The notes: generated from the sequence alone by a model not told the origin. A stretch of 11,594 nucleotides of DNA from Chloroflexi bacterium UBA4733 (GCA_002404055.1 DHIZ01000022.1:9574-21167); one strand, 5' to 3'; shown: positions 1 through 6,881, numbered from the stretch's first letter. Numbers and translations: made by a program.

Positions 1-14
1 GGGTTAGGGTTAGG
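1..14. repeat. Two-copy GGGTTA repeat at the window edge
   Basis: The window opens with GGGTTA twice followed by GG. This is the same hexamer as the vertebrate-type telomere repeat, but two copies are too few to mean anything alone. It lies immediately before the MurJ start and puts TAG stops in that frame at 5-7 and 11-13, which rules out a start upstream of position 14. The second TTAGG is also the only Shine-Dalgarno-like purine stretch before the ATG at 17. Whether the repeat continues to the left cannot be seen. Confidence 0.5.
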
Positions 15-16
15 AC

Positions 17-1624
17 ATGGCGACGTCATCCTTTGGTCCCCGGCCCCCGGTCCCCGGCCCCCGGCCCCGGGAGCGGAGCGAGCTCCCCCGCCGGCTGGTC
101 GGGGCTGCCGGCCTTGTCGCGCTGGGCAGCATCCTGAGCCGTCTACTGGGCCTGGTACGCGACCCGGTGATGGCTCAGTACTTTGGACGGAACCTGGTCA
201 CCGACTCGTTCATCCAGGCACAGACGCTCTCCACTGTTGTCTATGACCTGTTGGTGAGCGGCATGGTCGGCGCAGCGCTGATCCCCACGTTAAGCCGGCT
301 AGCGGTGCGGGATGACATGGACGAGTTCTGGCGCGTTGCTAACGCTGTCTTCGCGATCGGCGCCCTGGTGCTGGCGGTCATTGTCGGTGCCATGGAATTG
401 CTCGCTCCGGTCCTGGTCCACGTCATGTCCGGTGGCTATGATGCGCCGACGCTGGCGCGGGAGACCCTGCTGGCGCGCCTGATGATCCCGACGGTCTGGC
501 TGATGGGCCTTTCGGCGGCGGCGACCGCCGTGCTGTACTCGTTGCATCGTTATCGCCTGCCGGCGCTGGCCATTGCCTGCATCAACCTGGGCGTGATCGC
601 CGGTATGCTGGCTTTTCACCGACTTGGTATCGTCAGCGCCGCCGGTGGCCTGCTCGTCGGCGCGACGGCGCAATTGCTATTGCAGGCTCTGGCCCTGCGC
701 CAGGCGCGCATGCCGTTCCACCCCCGGCTCGACTGGCGCCAACCAGAGGTAGTACACATCGGGAAGCTCTACCTGCCGGTGGCCGCCGGCTTTCTCATGT
801 CCAGTGTGGTCGTGGGTGGGGAACGGCACCTCTATTCGCTCGCTGCTCCTGGCGGTCTGTCGGCGGCCCAATACGCCACCCGGCTGCTCCAGGTACCGCT
901 TGGCCTGGTTTCAACCGCCGTCTCCATGGCCATCTTGCCCACGATCTCGCGCTACGCCGAACGCAGCGAGTGGAGCGCCTACCGGCGTATGGTGGCGATT
1001 GGGCTCAACGTGTCAGTGTTGCTGACGCTGCCGGTCACAGCCGCCCTCGCGGTGCTGGCGGTGCCGGTGGTCGACCTCCTTTTCGTCCATGGCGCTTTTC
1101 GCCCGGACGATGCCCAGGCGACGATTATTGCCTTCTGGCTGTTTGCCCCGCAGTTGCCGTTCGCTGCGGCAGACCAGATTCTCATCAACGCCTTCTACGC
1201 CATGCACGACACGCGCACCCCCAACGCCGTCTATTTTGTCGTGGCAGTGATCTGGGCGGCCGTCGCAATTCCCGGGGTGATGCTCTACAACTGGCCGGCC
1301 CTGGTGGCGGCGAACACCATCCAGAACTGCGCCCACGCCGTCATCCTCTTTGCCCTGTTGCTCCGCCGGCACCCAGCGATCATCGCCGAAGGGCTCACCG
1401 GGGCCTGGCTGCGCGGACTGGGGGCGACGGCACTGATGGCCGGTGTCTGCTGGCTGATTGCGACGGGATTGCGCCACGAACTCGGCAGCGGCCGATTGAT
1501 CGACCTGGTGACGATCATCCTCGCCGGTGGCGGCGGAGCGCTGGCCTACGTGCTCGTCATGTGGCTGACCGGTAAGGACGAAGTGGCCCTGCTGCGGCAG
1601 AGCCTCCGGCGTTCGCCGCCATGA
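17..1624 (+). CDS. murJ: MurJ/MviN-type lipid II flippase
   Basis: A 535-residue polytopic membrane protein of the MOP superfamily, MurJ (MviN) branch. Members flip the undecaprenyl-linked peptidoglycan precursor lipid II from the inner to the outer face of the cytoplasmic membrane. After a Pro/Arg-rich cytoplasmic tail (about residues 1-25) comes the typical first-helix segment SRLLGLVRD (41-49) with Arg42 and Arg48, then VTDSF (61-65) with Asp63. This pattern resembles the conserved Arg/Asp cluster lining the MurJ cavity. A later segment, QYATRLLQVPLGLVSTAV, matches the family's conserved YxxRLxxxPxGxxxxAV motif. Hydrophobic stretches follow to the C-terminus, consistent with about 14 helices, and the length is normal. 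The start is ATG 17, since in-frame stops lie just upstream; its ribosome site is weak. The 438-bp gap downstream suggests it is not part of the next operon. A flippase for another lipid-linked polymer is the main alternative. Confidence 0.88.
   Translation: MATSSFGPRPPVPGPRPRERSELPRRLVGAAGLVALGSILSRLLGLVRDPVMAQYFGRNLVTDSFIQAQTLSTVVYDLLVSGMVGAALIPTLSRLAVRDDMDEFWRVANAVFAIGALVLAVIVGAMELLAPVLVHVMSGGYDAPTLARETLLARLMIPTVWLMGLSAAATAVLYSLHRYRLPALAIACINLGVIAGMLAFHRLGIVSAAGGLLVGATAQLLLQALALRQARMPFHPRLDWRQPEVVHIGKLYLPVAAGFLMSSVVVGGERHLYSLAAPGGLSAAQYATRLLQVPLGLVSTAVSMAILPTISRYAERSEWSAYRRMVAIGLNVSVLLTLPVTAALAVLAVPVVDLLFVHGAFRPDDAQATIIAFWLFAPQLPFAAADQILINAFYAMHDTRTPNAVYFVVAVIWAAVAIPGVMLYNWPALVAANTIQNCAHAVILFALLLRRHPAIIAEGLTGAWLRGLGATALMAGVCWLIATGLRHELGSGRLIDLVTIILAGGGGALAYVLVMWLTGKDEVALLRQSLRRSPP
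35..70. repeat. 14-bp G/C tandem repeat inside the murJ 5' end
   Basis: GGTCCCCGGCCCCC occurs twice without a mismatch (35-48 and 49-62), followed by a partial unit GGCCCCGG (63-70). It encodes the proline/arginine-rich tail GPRPPVPGPRP of the flippase. Because 14 is not a multiple of three, each unit is read in a different frame, and gain or loss of one unit would shift the downstream reading frame. A GGGAGC/GCTCCC inverted repeat (69-74 and 82-87) follows at once. Confidence 0.8.
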
Positions 1625-1711
1625 CGTCAGCGGGTAAGATGGTACGCTTGTCAGCAGCGGCGCAGCCGGCAGGATTCAGGCGACGGCCATGCGGGTCAAG
1701 AGTCTGTGATT

Positions 1712-1736
1712 GAATCGTAACGCCACGTTTAGATTC
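1712..1736. repeat. Imperfect inverted repeat, possible operator
   Basis: GAATCGTAACG (1712-1722) and CGTTTAGATTC (1726-1736) pair at 9 of 11 positions around a 3-nt centre; the two mismatches are in the middle of each arm. It lies about 100 bp upstream of the candidate promoter. No T-run follows, so it is a poor terminator. A dyad binding site for a regulator is possible but unproven. CCACG/CGTGG (1723-1727 and 1736-1740) is an overlapping alternative pairing. Confidence 0.3.
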
Positions 1737-1832
1737 GTGGGGCATATTCGGTCAACGAAGGATTGGGGGCCTGTGCGTCTGTCGGCTATAGTACCGTTGG
1801 GGGGGCAAGCAAGTAAGGTTTTTGGTTAGACT

Positions 1833-1841
1833 TGCTATTAT
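1833..1841 (+). promoter_or_regulatory. Candidate extended -10 promoter for the DJ-1/MBL operon
   Basis: TGC-TATTAT (1833-1841) fits an extended -10 element (TGn before a hexamer with five of six TATAAT bases). There is no good -35 box at the usual distance. A competing candidate is TATAGT at 1787-1792 with TTGGGG 18 nt upstream. The site sits in the only AT-rich patch of the long gap, and a start near 1848 would give a leader of about 215 nt. The call is weak because promoter consensus in this organism is unknown. Confidence 0.22.
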
Positions 1842-2062
1842 TCGCCGCTACGGTTATTGTGCATAGACGGTGGCAAGGAAGCACTGAAAACGGTGAGCGG
1901 AGCAACCACGACGGTGGCGGCACTTTCGGAGAAAAGGCGATGGGGTGAGGGCGGCAGGGTACTCACTGCAGGTCCCACCCGACGCGCAGCGCTGGTTCAC
2001 AGAACGCCAAGTCGTCAGGCTCGGTACATCGCGAACTCAAATTCCAACAGGAGAGAAAGATA

Positions 2063-2818
2063 ATGGGCAAGAAGATCCTGGTCGTAGCCTCCAACTACGG
2101 CCTTTGGGCGGAGGAACTGCAGGCTCCCTGGGACGCCTTGAAGGCTGCCGGTCATGACGTGCAGTTGGCCACCTTCCGCGGCATCACGCCGCTGCCGAGC
2201 AAGATGAGCATGGATTCAAGCTTCATTGATCCGCAGCAGGGTGTGGCGATCAACCCCCAGCCGGTAGTTGACCGCGTCAACCAGATCCTCGATACCGGCG
2301 AATGGGACCACCCGATTCGTTCCGGCGCTGCCAATATGGACGACTATGACGCGATCGTGCTGGTCGGCGGGGCGGGATCGGCCCTCGACATTGCCGGCAA
2401 CATGGAAATCCATAATCTGGTGCTCAAGGCGTTCAAGAGCAACAAGACCATCGGCGCGTTGTGTTATTCCGTTGGTGCGCTTGCCTTCGCCCGCGACCCC
2501 GACAACGACTTCAAGAGTGTGATCTACGGCAAGCACGTCACTGCACACCCGCACCAGTGGGATTTTGTGGGCGACCACCACTACGATCTGGTTCGTGCTA
2601 CCGACGCCAACCCTGGCGCGAAGCTCGTCACGAACGGCTTCGTGTTTCCTCTGCAGTTTCTGGTCGAGGATGCCGTTGGCTCGCGTTCTCTGGTCAGTTC
2701 GGATCCCACGACATCGCGCGCCAAGCCGAGCGTCGTCTACGATGCGCCGTTCGTCACCGCCCTGTCGGTCGAGTCTTCGATCGCCTTCGGCAACAAGCTC
2801 GTAGAGGTATTGGGCTAA
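2063..2818 (+). CDS. DJ-1/PfpI-superfamily protein, Cys-Tyr elbow (copy 1)
   Basis: A 251-residue soluble protein with the class I glutamine amidotransferase-like flavodoxin fold of the DJ-1/ThiJ/PfpI superfamily. It shows an N-terminal strand ILVVAS (5-10), the acidic helix YGLWAEEL with Glu17/Glu18 where the family has its Cys-polarising glutamate, the strand DYDAIVLVGGAG (94-105), and the nucleophile elbow IGALCYSVGAL with Cys134. GKHVTAH (156-162) resembles the GKxVTxF segment of Hsp31-like members. Known members include glyoxalase III/deglycase-like enzymes, isonitrile hydratase and chaperones, so the reaction cannot be named. Tyr135 replaces the His that follows Cys in Hsp31 and PfpI. 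AGGAGAG at 2049-2055 fixes the start at ATG 2063. It is the first gene of the presumed operon and is paralogous to the gene at 3808. Confidence 0.87.
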   Translation: MGKKILVVASNYGLWAEELQAPWDALKAAGHDVQLATFRGITPLPSKMSMDSSFIDPQQGVAINPQPVVDRVNQILDTGEWDHPIRSGAANMDDYDAIVLVGGAGSALDIAGNMEIHNLVLKAFKSNKTIGALCYSVGALAFARDPDNDFKSVIYGKHVTAHPHQWDFVGDHHYDLVRATDANPGAKLVTNGFVFPLQFLVEDAVGSRSLVSSDPTTSRAKPSVVYDAPFVTALSVESSIAFGNKLVEVLG

Positions 2819-2832
2819 TATGGCCCTGCGCA

Positions 2833-2879
2833 CCGGCATCGCCGGTTGCCCTGTGCTCCAGCGCGACCGGCGATGCCGG
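2833..2879. repeat. 14-bp intercistronic hairpin with two alternative folds
   Basis: Bases 2833-2846 are the exact reverse complement of 2866-2879, with a 19-nt loop. The core of each arm (CCGGCATCGCCGG and CCGGCGATGCCGG) is also a small hairpin by itself: 5 bp around a 3-nt loop. The RNA could therefore form one long stem or two short ones. No T-run follows, so it is not a standard terminator. It sits 14 bp after the first DJ-1 stop and ahead of the MBL gene; an mRNA-stability, processing or attenuation role is inferred. Confidence 0.65.
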
Positions 2880-2880
2880 C

Positions 2881-2892
2881 GGCCCGCGGGCC
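2881..2892. repeat. Perfect 12-bp palindrome GGCCCGCGGGCC
   Basis: The 12 bases are identical to their reverse complement and begin directly after the 2833-2879 hairpin. With no loop it is a poor RNA hairpin, so it would act as DNA or simply extend local GC structure. It may be chance in GC-rich sequence; its position next to the larger hairpin makes it worth recording. Confidence 0.4.
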
Positions 2893-2913
2893 TTGTCGGT
2901 CGTATTACCAGTC

Positions 2914-2920
2914 AGGAGAG
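2914..2920 (+). promoter_or_regulatory. Shine-Dalgarno that sets the MBL start
   Basis: AGGAGAG ends 6 nt before ATG 2927. The frame is open upstream to 2846, but no ribosome site precedes that alternative, and its 27 extra codons would be read through the end of the hairpin and the palindrome. The ATG at 2927 is therefore the start. Confidence 0.8.
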
Positions 2921-2926
2921 TTGCTG

Positions 2927-3739
2927 ATGTCGAACGGACTACCCGATCCCGTCATTCAGGTCGTCAAGGAAGCCGGGGAAGTGAGGATTCACGCCTTCAC
3001 CGCGCCGGAGATGCTGCTATCGGACACCACGTATGTGATTGAGGGACCCAACGAGCTGGTCATTGTCGACGGCCAGTTTGTGCTGCCGATGGCTGGCGCC
3101 TTTCGCGCCTACGCCGACAGCCTCGGCAAACCGATCAATCGCGTGTACCTGTCGCACGAGCATCCCGACCACTTTTTCGGCCTAGGGGCGGCGTTCAGCG
3201 ATGTCCCGGTCTATGCGCTCGCCGAGACCATTGCCTTTCTGAAGGCGCACGGTGAAGAGATCCGCGCCGATCGGGCCAAGGTCTATGGTCCGATGGTTCC
3301 TGCTTCGATCGTCATTCCTTCGCACGTGGTGACGCCAGGCACGGAAGTGATCGACGGTATCACCTTTGAGTTGATCGTTCAGAAGCACGCCGAGGTAGAG
3401 ACGCAGCTTGCGATAGCGTTGCCCGAACTGGGCGTGTACATCGCCCAGGACTTGCTGTACAGCGGTGGACACCTCTACATTCACAAGGGCACGGAGGAGA
3501 GTTGGGCGGCGGCACTCGAACAGCTCAAGGCCTCAAGCTACGAGCTCTTCCTGCCCGGTCACGGCGCGCCGTGTGGCAAGGACGAGATCCAGGCGAATAT
3601 CGATTACCTGAAGACGGCAAAGAGGATCGCTGCCGAGTCGCCCAATGTCGAGACGTACAAGGCAGCCTTGCTTGCCGCGTATCCGGATCGCAAGGCGGCT
3701 GCCATGATCGACATCTACGCGCCCGCGCTGTTCGCCTAA
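2927..3739 (+). CDS. Metallo-beta-lactamase-fold hydrolase
   Basis: A 270-residue protein of the MBL superfamily. The dinuclear metal site looks complete: HEHPDH at 77-82 (His77, His79, Asp81, His82), His154 in VQKHAEVET, Asp175 in YIAQDLLY and His212 in LPGHGAP. The order and spacing suit the glyoxalase II, lactonase and related hydrolase groups. These cleave thioesters, lactones or similar bonds in the cytoplasm using Zn or Fe. No signal peptide is seen, which argues against a periplasmic beta-lactamase. The substrate cannot be read from the sequence. It is placed between two paralogous DJ-1 genes. If those handle reactive carbonyls, a glyoxalase II-like partner would make sense, but that is inference. 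Confidence 0.86.
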   Translation: MSNGLPDPVIQVVKEAGEVRIHAFTAPEMLLSDTTYVIEGPNELVIVDGQFVLPMAGAFRAYADSLGKPINRVYLSHEHPDHFFGLGAAFSDVPVYALAETIAFLKAHGEEIRADRAKVYGPMVPASIVIPSHVVTPGTEVIDGITFELIVQKHAEVETQLAIALPELGVYIAQDLLYSGGHLYIHKGTEESWAAALEQLKASSYELFLPGHGAPCGKDEIQANIDYLKTAKRIAAESPNVETYKAALLAAYPDRKAAAMIDIYAPALFA

Positions 3740-3807
3740 CCCGTTTGGCCTTATTCGCAGGTTTTGTACGAGTTTCGTCCCGCTGAGGAGTTGACAAGGA
3801 GTTCACA

Positions 3808-4650
3808 ATGGGTAAAAAAGTATTGATTGCCGTGTCGGAACACGGCTTCTGGGCCGAGGAATTGCTCAAGCCGCTGGATCGCCTGAAAGAGGCGGGCATC
3901 GACCACGATTTCCTCGTGGTGACCGGCAAGACCCTGCCCTTCCCCGACCCGGCCTGCCTCGATTCGGACTATGTTGACCCGCCGCTGGGTCGCCCGGTCA
4001 CGTCGCCGGAGATGGCCGAGCGCACCAAGAATACCGATTGGAAGGCCGTTTTCAAGAAGCGCATCTCGTTGGAGTCGTGGATGCCGGTCCGGCCGTACCT
4101 GAGCGTCGGCGACCAGTACCTCGAAAGGCTCGAGGAATATTACGTCGCCCGCGCCAGGGCGTGGGAGCGCCTTGGCGACTACGACGGTCTCCTCATGGTG
4201 GGCGGTGGCGGGGCCGTGGTCGACCTGGTCAACAGTAACCGGCTGCACGACGTGATCCTTGGCTTCTACTATAAGAGCAAGCCGATCGCCGCCGAGTGCT
4301 ACACTGTCACGTGCCTGGCCTTCGCCCGCGAGCTCGACACGCGCAAGAGCATCGTGGAAGGCAAGCACGTCACCGGCCATACCATTGAATACGACTACAC
4401 CTCCAACTGGGCCGTGGTCGCCAACCCCCAGGGCGATTTCTTGACATTCGGCTCCCCACCGTTCCCCCTCGAGTACATCCTGCGCGACGCCGTCGGGCCA
4501 ACCGGCCAGTTCCATGGCAATGTTGGACGCAAAACGTCGGTTATCGCCGATTATCCGTTCGTCACGAGCCGCTCGGTGGCCTGCTCCGACGAGTTAGGGC
4601 AGACGTTCGTGCGAGTGTTGAACGAGGATCTCCACCGCTATGGTTGGTAG
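3808..4650 (+). CDS. DJ-1/PfpI-superfamily protein, Cys-Tyr elbow (copy 2)
   Basis: A 280-residue paralogue of the gene at 2063. Shared features are the MGKK start, GFWAEELLKPLDRLKEAG (Glu17/Glu18), DYDGLLMVGGGG (124-135), the elbow AAECYTVTCLAFAR with Cys164 and Tyr165, GKHVTGH (185-191), FPLEYILRDAVG and the C-terminal YPFVTSRSV. It differs by about 30 extra, charged residues (roughly 75-120) before the third strand, a likely surface lid or dimer contact. As in copy 1, the position after the nucleophile is Tyr, so the usual Cys-His pair is absent. Two Shine-Dalgarno-like stretches precede ATG 3808, GAGGAG (3785-3790) and AAGGAG (3796-3801); the second has ideal spacing. It may form a heteromer with copy 1, since DJ-1 proteins usually dimerise. 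The reaction is unknown. Confidence 0.86.
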   Translation: MGKKVLIAVSEHGFWAEELLKPLDRLKEAGIDHDFLVVTGKTLPFPDPACLDSDYVDPPLGRPVTSPEMAERTKNTDWKAVFKKRISLESWMPVRPYLSVGDQYLERLEEYYVARARAWERLGDYDGLLMVGGGGAVVDLVNSNRLHDVILGFYYKSKPIAAECYTVTCLAFARELDTRKSIVEGKHVTGHTIEYDYTSNWAVVANPQGDFLTFGSPPFPLEYILRDAVGPTGQFHGNVGRKTSVIADYPFVTSRSVACSDELGQTFVRVLNEDLHRYGW

Positions 4651-4733
4651 CTTCCCGGCACGGGTCCAGCCAGGGGCTTTGGCAACCGTGGCCCGAACGT
4701 ACGATTTCTCGATGAGCTAACCGAACAAGCTGA

Positions 4734-4752
4734 CCGGTGCGCGTTGCACCGG
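4734..4752. repeat. 7-bp perfect hairpin ahead of the prenyltransferase-ankyrin gene
   Basis: CCGGTGC (4734-4740), loop GCGTT, GCACCGG (4746-4752). It lies 83 bp after the second DJ-1 stop and 68 bp before ATG 4821. No T-run follows. It could be an internal attenuation or processing stem, or a dyad operator. A GTG inside its left arm (4737) is in frame with the next gene, but starting in a stem without a ribosome site is unlikely. Confidence 0.5.
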
Positions 4753-4820
4753 CTACACCGTGCATGCGAGTGCTCGGGTTTCCCGGTTCTCACACGCATA
4801 CGACAGGTACGGAAAGACGG

Positions 4821-6881
4821 ATGGCGTTCGTTTTACACGAGTCCGAAGTAATCGTCACGTTCTTGCGCGGCCTGCGACGCGAATCCGGCGGCTACGCCAA
4901 TGCCAGCGATGGCGAAGCTGCGCTACGTCCGACACTCAGCGTGCTCAAAGCCCTGGAGGAACTGGGCGCCCTTGGCGCCGAGGCGCACACCGTCGAATTC
5001 ATCGGCAACTGCCGCCACGAGTCGGGTGGCTTCGCCGGCAGTCCCGGTGCCCAGCCCAGCCCGCTCGACACATCAGCCGGGCTGATCGCGCTGCGTACGC
5101 TGCGTCAGCACGACCTGCTGCAGCGCTACCTGCCCGAAGCGCTGGCGTACTTGAAAGCCAACAGCACTACCCGCTTCGATCACTTCATGCTGATTGCTGC
5201 CTACGAAGAGTGCGACGCCCGCGAGCCAATGCCGGTCGCATCGATTGCGTTCTTCGAGGATATGCTGCGCACCGTTAGCGCTGGCAATGCGGTGGTCGAC
5301 CTGGCCATCGCCGGATCGGCGCTTATGCGTGCCGGCCGAACGTTGCCCGAGCCACAGGATGTCGTGCACCATCTACTCGCCGGTCAAGGCACGGTCGAGG
5401 GTGGCTTCGGCGACGGCGACCGCGCATCCCTCTTCGGCACGTACTGCGTGATGCGCCAACTGGTTCTGCTGAAGGCTTTGCCGAACATGCGCCGCCTGGC
5501 TGCCTACCTGGACTCGTTGCGTACCGACCTCGCCTACGCTGCTTCGGCTGGTGACAAAACGACGGCAGACGCGACGTATCAGTGCCTGGGTATGCGGGAG
5601 TGGCTGCGCCAACTGCAGGGCGAGGCGGTGCGTGTTGCACGCAGCGGCGATGTGGCCTGGCTGCGAGCCTGGCTGACCAACGGTGGTGAGCCGAATCAGG
5701 CCGATCAGGAAGGCTGGACGCCGCTTCTTGGCGCCGCGGCGCACGGTCAGGCCGACGCTGTTGATCTCCTGCTCAGTCACGATATCGCTGGCGCGCCGCA
5801 CGCGGACGCAGCGCTACGGTTTGTAGATGCCGATGCCCTGCCGCTTTATATGGCCGGGCAGGCGGGCGACCTGCGCACGGTGCAACTCTTGCTTCATGCC
5901 GCACCGGAACACCTGCATGCAGTCAGTTCGGTCAACGGGCATACGGTGCTGCTGCAAACAGCCTTTTATGGCAAGCAGAAGCACCTGCTCCTTGCCGGTT
6001 GGCTGCTGGATCATGCAAGCGATATTCGGAGTTTGCCGGCATCCGCCCTGGCCGACGAGCAGATTCGCTTGCTCAGCGCCACAAACGTGCGCGGCTACAA
6101 TTCCCTGTCTATGCAGGACCTGTGGCATAACGAGGAGATGAAGGCGCTCCTGCTGCGCTATTACCCCGGCGGCGTCAATGGCGAGCGCGGGCGGGAGATC
6201 GAAGCACGGCGAGGGGCCTATCTCCAGAGCCTGCTCCTGTCTATCGCCACGCCGCAGGCCCTGACGGAGAAGCTACTGGCCGAGATTGCTGTGTACCTCG
6301 AAACCGATGACGTTGCGGCGAGCGAACAGCGCCTGGATACGTTGCTGGCCCAACCACAGTTCGAAGTGAACCGACTCGGCGGGGATCTCCAGATGGCGCC
6401 GCTGGTGCTGGCGTTGACGGGGGTGGACGTCGACAACCCTGAGCGGGCGCGCCGCCGGCGCGCCCTGGTGCAAAAGCTGCTTGCCGCCGGCGCGGATCCC
6501 AAGGTGCGTGAGCGGCATCCCATGGCCGTGGGCGCCGTGATTCGCGCCTCCGTACTGAACAACTTCGACCTCCTGCAACTATTGGCGGATGCCATGCCCG
6601 CCCATGAGTTCGCGGCGGAGATGGACGTTCGTCCGGCTGTAAACGGTTTGACCGCCATGCACGACGCGGTGCATCGTGCGCTCACTTCGCCGCAAGCCGA
6701 GCTGGCCGGTCATCTCGCGCAAATCGCCTGGATGATCGAGCGGGGCGCGAGCCTGGATATCCCGGATAACACCGGCCAGACGCAACGGCAGCTCGCCGAG
6801 GCGGCACAGGGCGATGCCGGTTTTCCTCAGGAGAACGTACGTGCCGTGCTCACCGTGTTAACAGCCGGGCGCGTGCCATGA
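4821..6881 (+). CDS. Prenyltransferase-type alpha/alpha repeats fused to ankyrin repeats
   Basis: A 686-residue protein with two repeat regions. Residues 1 to about 235 carry three Gly-Gly-aromatic repeats: RRESGGYANASDGEA near 19-33, RHESGGFAGSPGAQPS near 65-80 and TVEGGFGDGDRAS near 191-203, each followed by a helix. This is the signature of the alpha/alpha toroid of protein prenyltransferase beta subunits and squalene/terpene cyclases. The FT-beta zinc-ligand motif (Asp, Cys, then a distant His) is not clearly present, so catalysis is doubtful. Residues about 265-665 contain ankyrin units, best at 268-320 (EGWTPLLGAAAHGQADAVDLLL), 340-395, 545-600 (LLAAGADP) and 605-665 (NGLTAMHDAV, RGASLDIPDN). 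No signal peptide or membrane helix is seen. ATG 4821 follows a weak GGAAAG (4811-4816); a GTG at 4737 would add 28 residues with little family character. It probably acts as a binding scaffold for its neighbours. Confidence 0.72.
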   Translation: MAFVLHESEVIVTFLRGLRRESGGYANASDGEAALRPTLSVLKALEELGALGAEAHTVEFIGNCRHESGGFAGSPGAQPSPLDTSAGLIALRTLRQHDLLQRYLPEALAYLKANSTTRFDHFMLIAAYEECDAREPMPVASIAFFEDMLRTVSAGNAVVDLAIAGSALMRAGRTLPEPQDVVHHLLAGQGTVEGGFGDGDRASLFGTYCVMRQLVLLKALPNMRRLAAYLDSLRTDLAYAASAGDKTTADATYQCLGMREWLRQLQGEAVRVARSGDVAWLRAWLTNGGEPNQADQEGWTPLLGAAAHGQADAVDLLLSHDIAGAPHADAALRFVDADALPLYMAGQAGDLRTVQLLLHAAPEHLHAVSSVNGHTVLLQTAFYGKQKHLLLAGWLLDHASDIRSLPASALADEQIRLLSATNVRGYNSLSMQDLWHNEEMKALLLRYYPGGVNGERGREIEARRGAYLQSLLLSIATPQALTEKLLAEIAVYLETDDVAASEQRLDTLLAQPQFEVNRLGGDLQMAPLVLALTGVDVDNPERARRRRALVQKLLAAGADPKVRERHPMAVGAVIRASVLNNFDLLQLLADAMPAHEFAAEMDVRPAVNGLTAMHDAVHRALTSPQAELAGHLAQIAWMIERGASLDIPDNTGQTQRQLAEAAQGDAGFPQENVRAVLTVLTAGRVP

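Larger units (their letters stand above)
1625..2062. other. Non-coding stretch: probable promoter and long leader
   Basis: I see no convincing gene in these 438 bases. Short open frames at the right end run into the DJ-1 start without a good ribosome site or a recognisable product. No GC-stem plus T-run terminator follows murJ. The left half is relatively AT-rich around 1700-1860 and holds an inverted repeat and candidate -10 elements. The right half (about 1850-2062) would be a leader of some 200 nt if transcription starts near 1848. It contains competing short pairings: GTGAG/CTCAC at 1945-1949 and 1962-1966, or GGGTG/CACCC at 1943-1947 and 1976-1980. I compared it by eye with T-box, fluoride and RNase P consensus elements and found no match. 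Confidence 0.5.

Noticed and set aside
1622..1629. TGACGTCA palindrome at the murJ stop
   Set aside because: An 8-bp palindrome of this kind is expected by chance at this scale, and it includes the stop codon. No partner site is seen nearby.
1922..1980. Possible fluoride or T-box riboswitch (GGCGATGGGG and GGTCCCACCC segments)
   Set aside because: The GGCGATGG start recalls the fluoride motif, but the following conserved segments and pairing are missing. The T-box AGGGTGGNACCGCG signature is also absent.
1857..2063. Short + strand frame in the leader (68 codons)
   Set aside because: It starts at a GTG without a clear Shine-Dalgarno, its composition is basic and patternless, and it overlaps the next gene's start. 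A leader peptide cannot be excluded but is not supported.
3791..3796. TTGACA as a -35 box inside the gap before the second DJ-1 gene
   Set aside because: It is only 12 nt before the start codon, so the -10 box would fall inside the gene, and the bases overlap the ribosome site.
3751..4515. Open frame on the - strand (254 codons)
   Set aside because: Antisense to the second Cys-Tyr DJ-1 gene, whose motifs and ribosome site are convincing.
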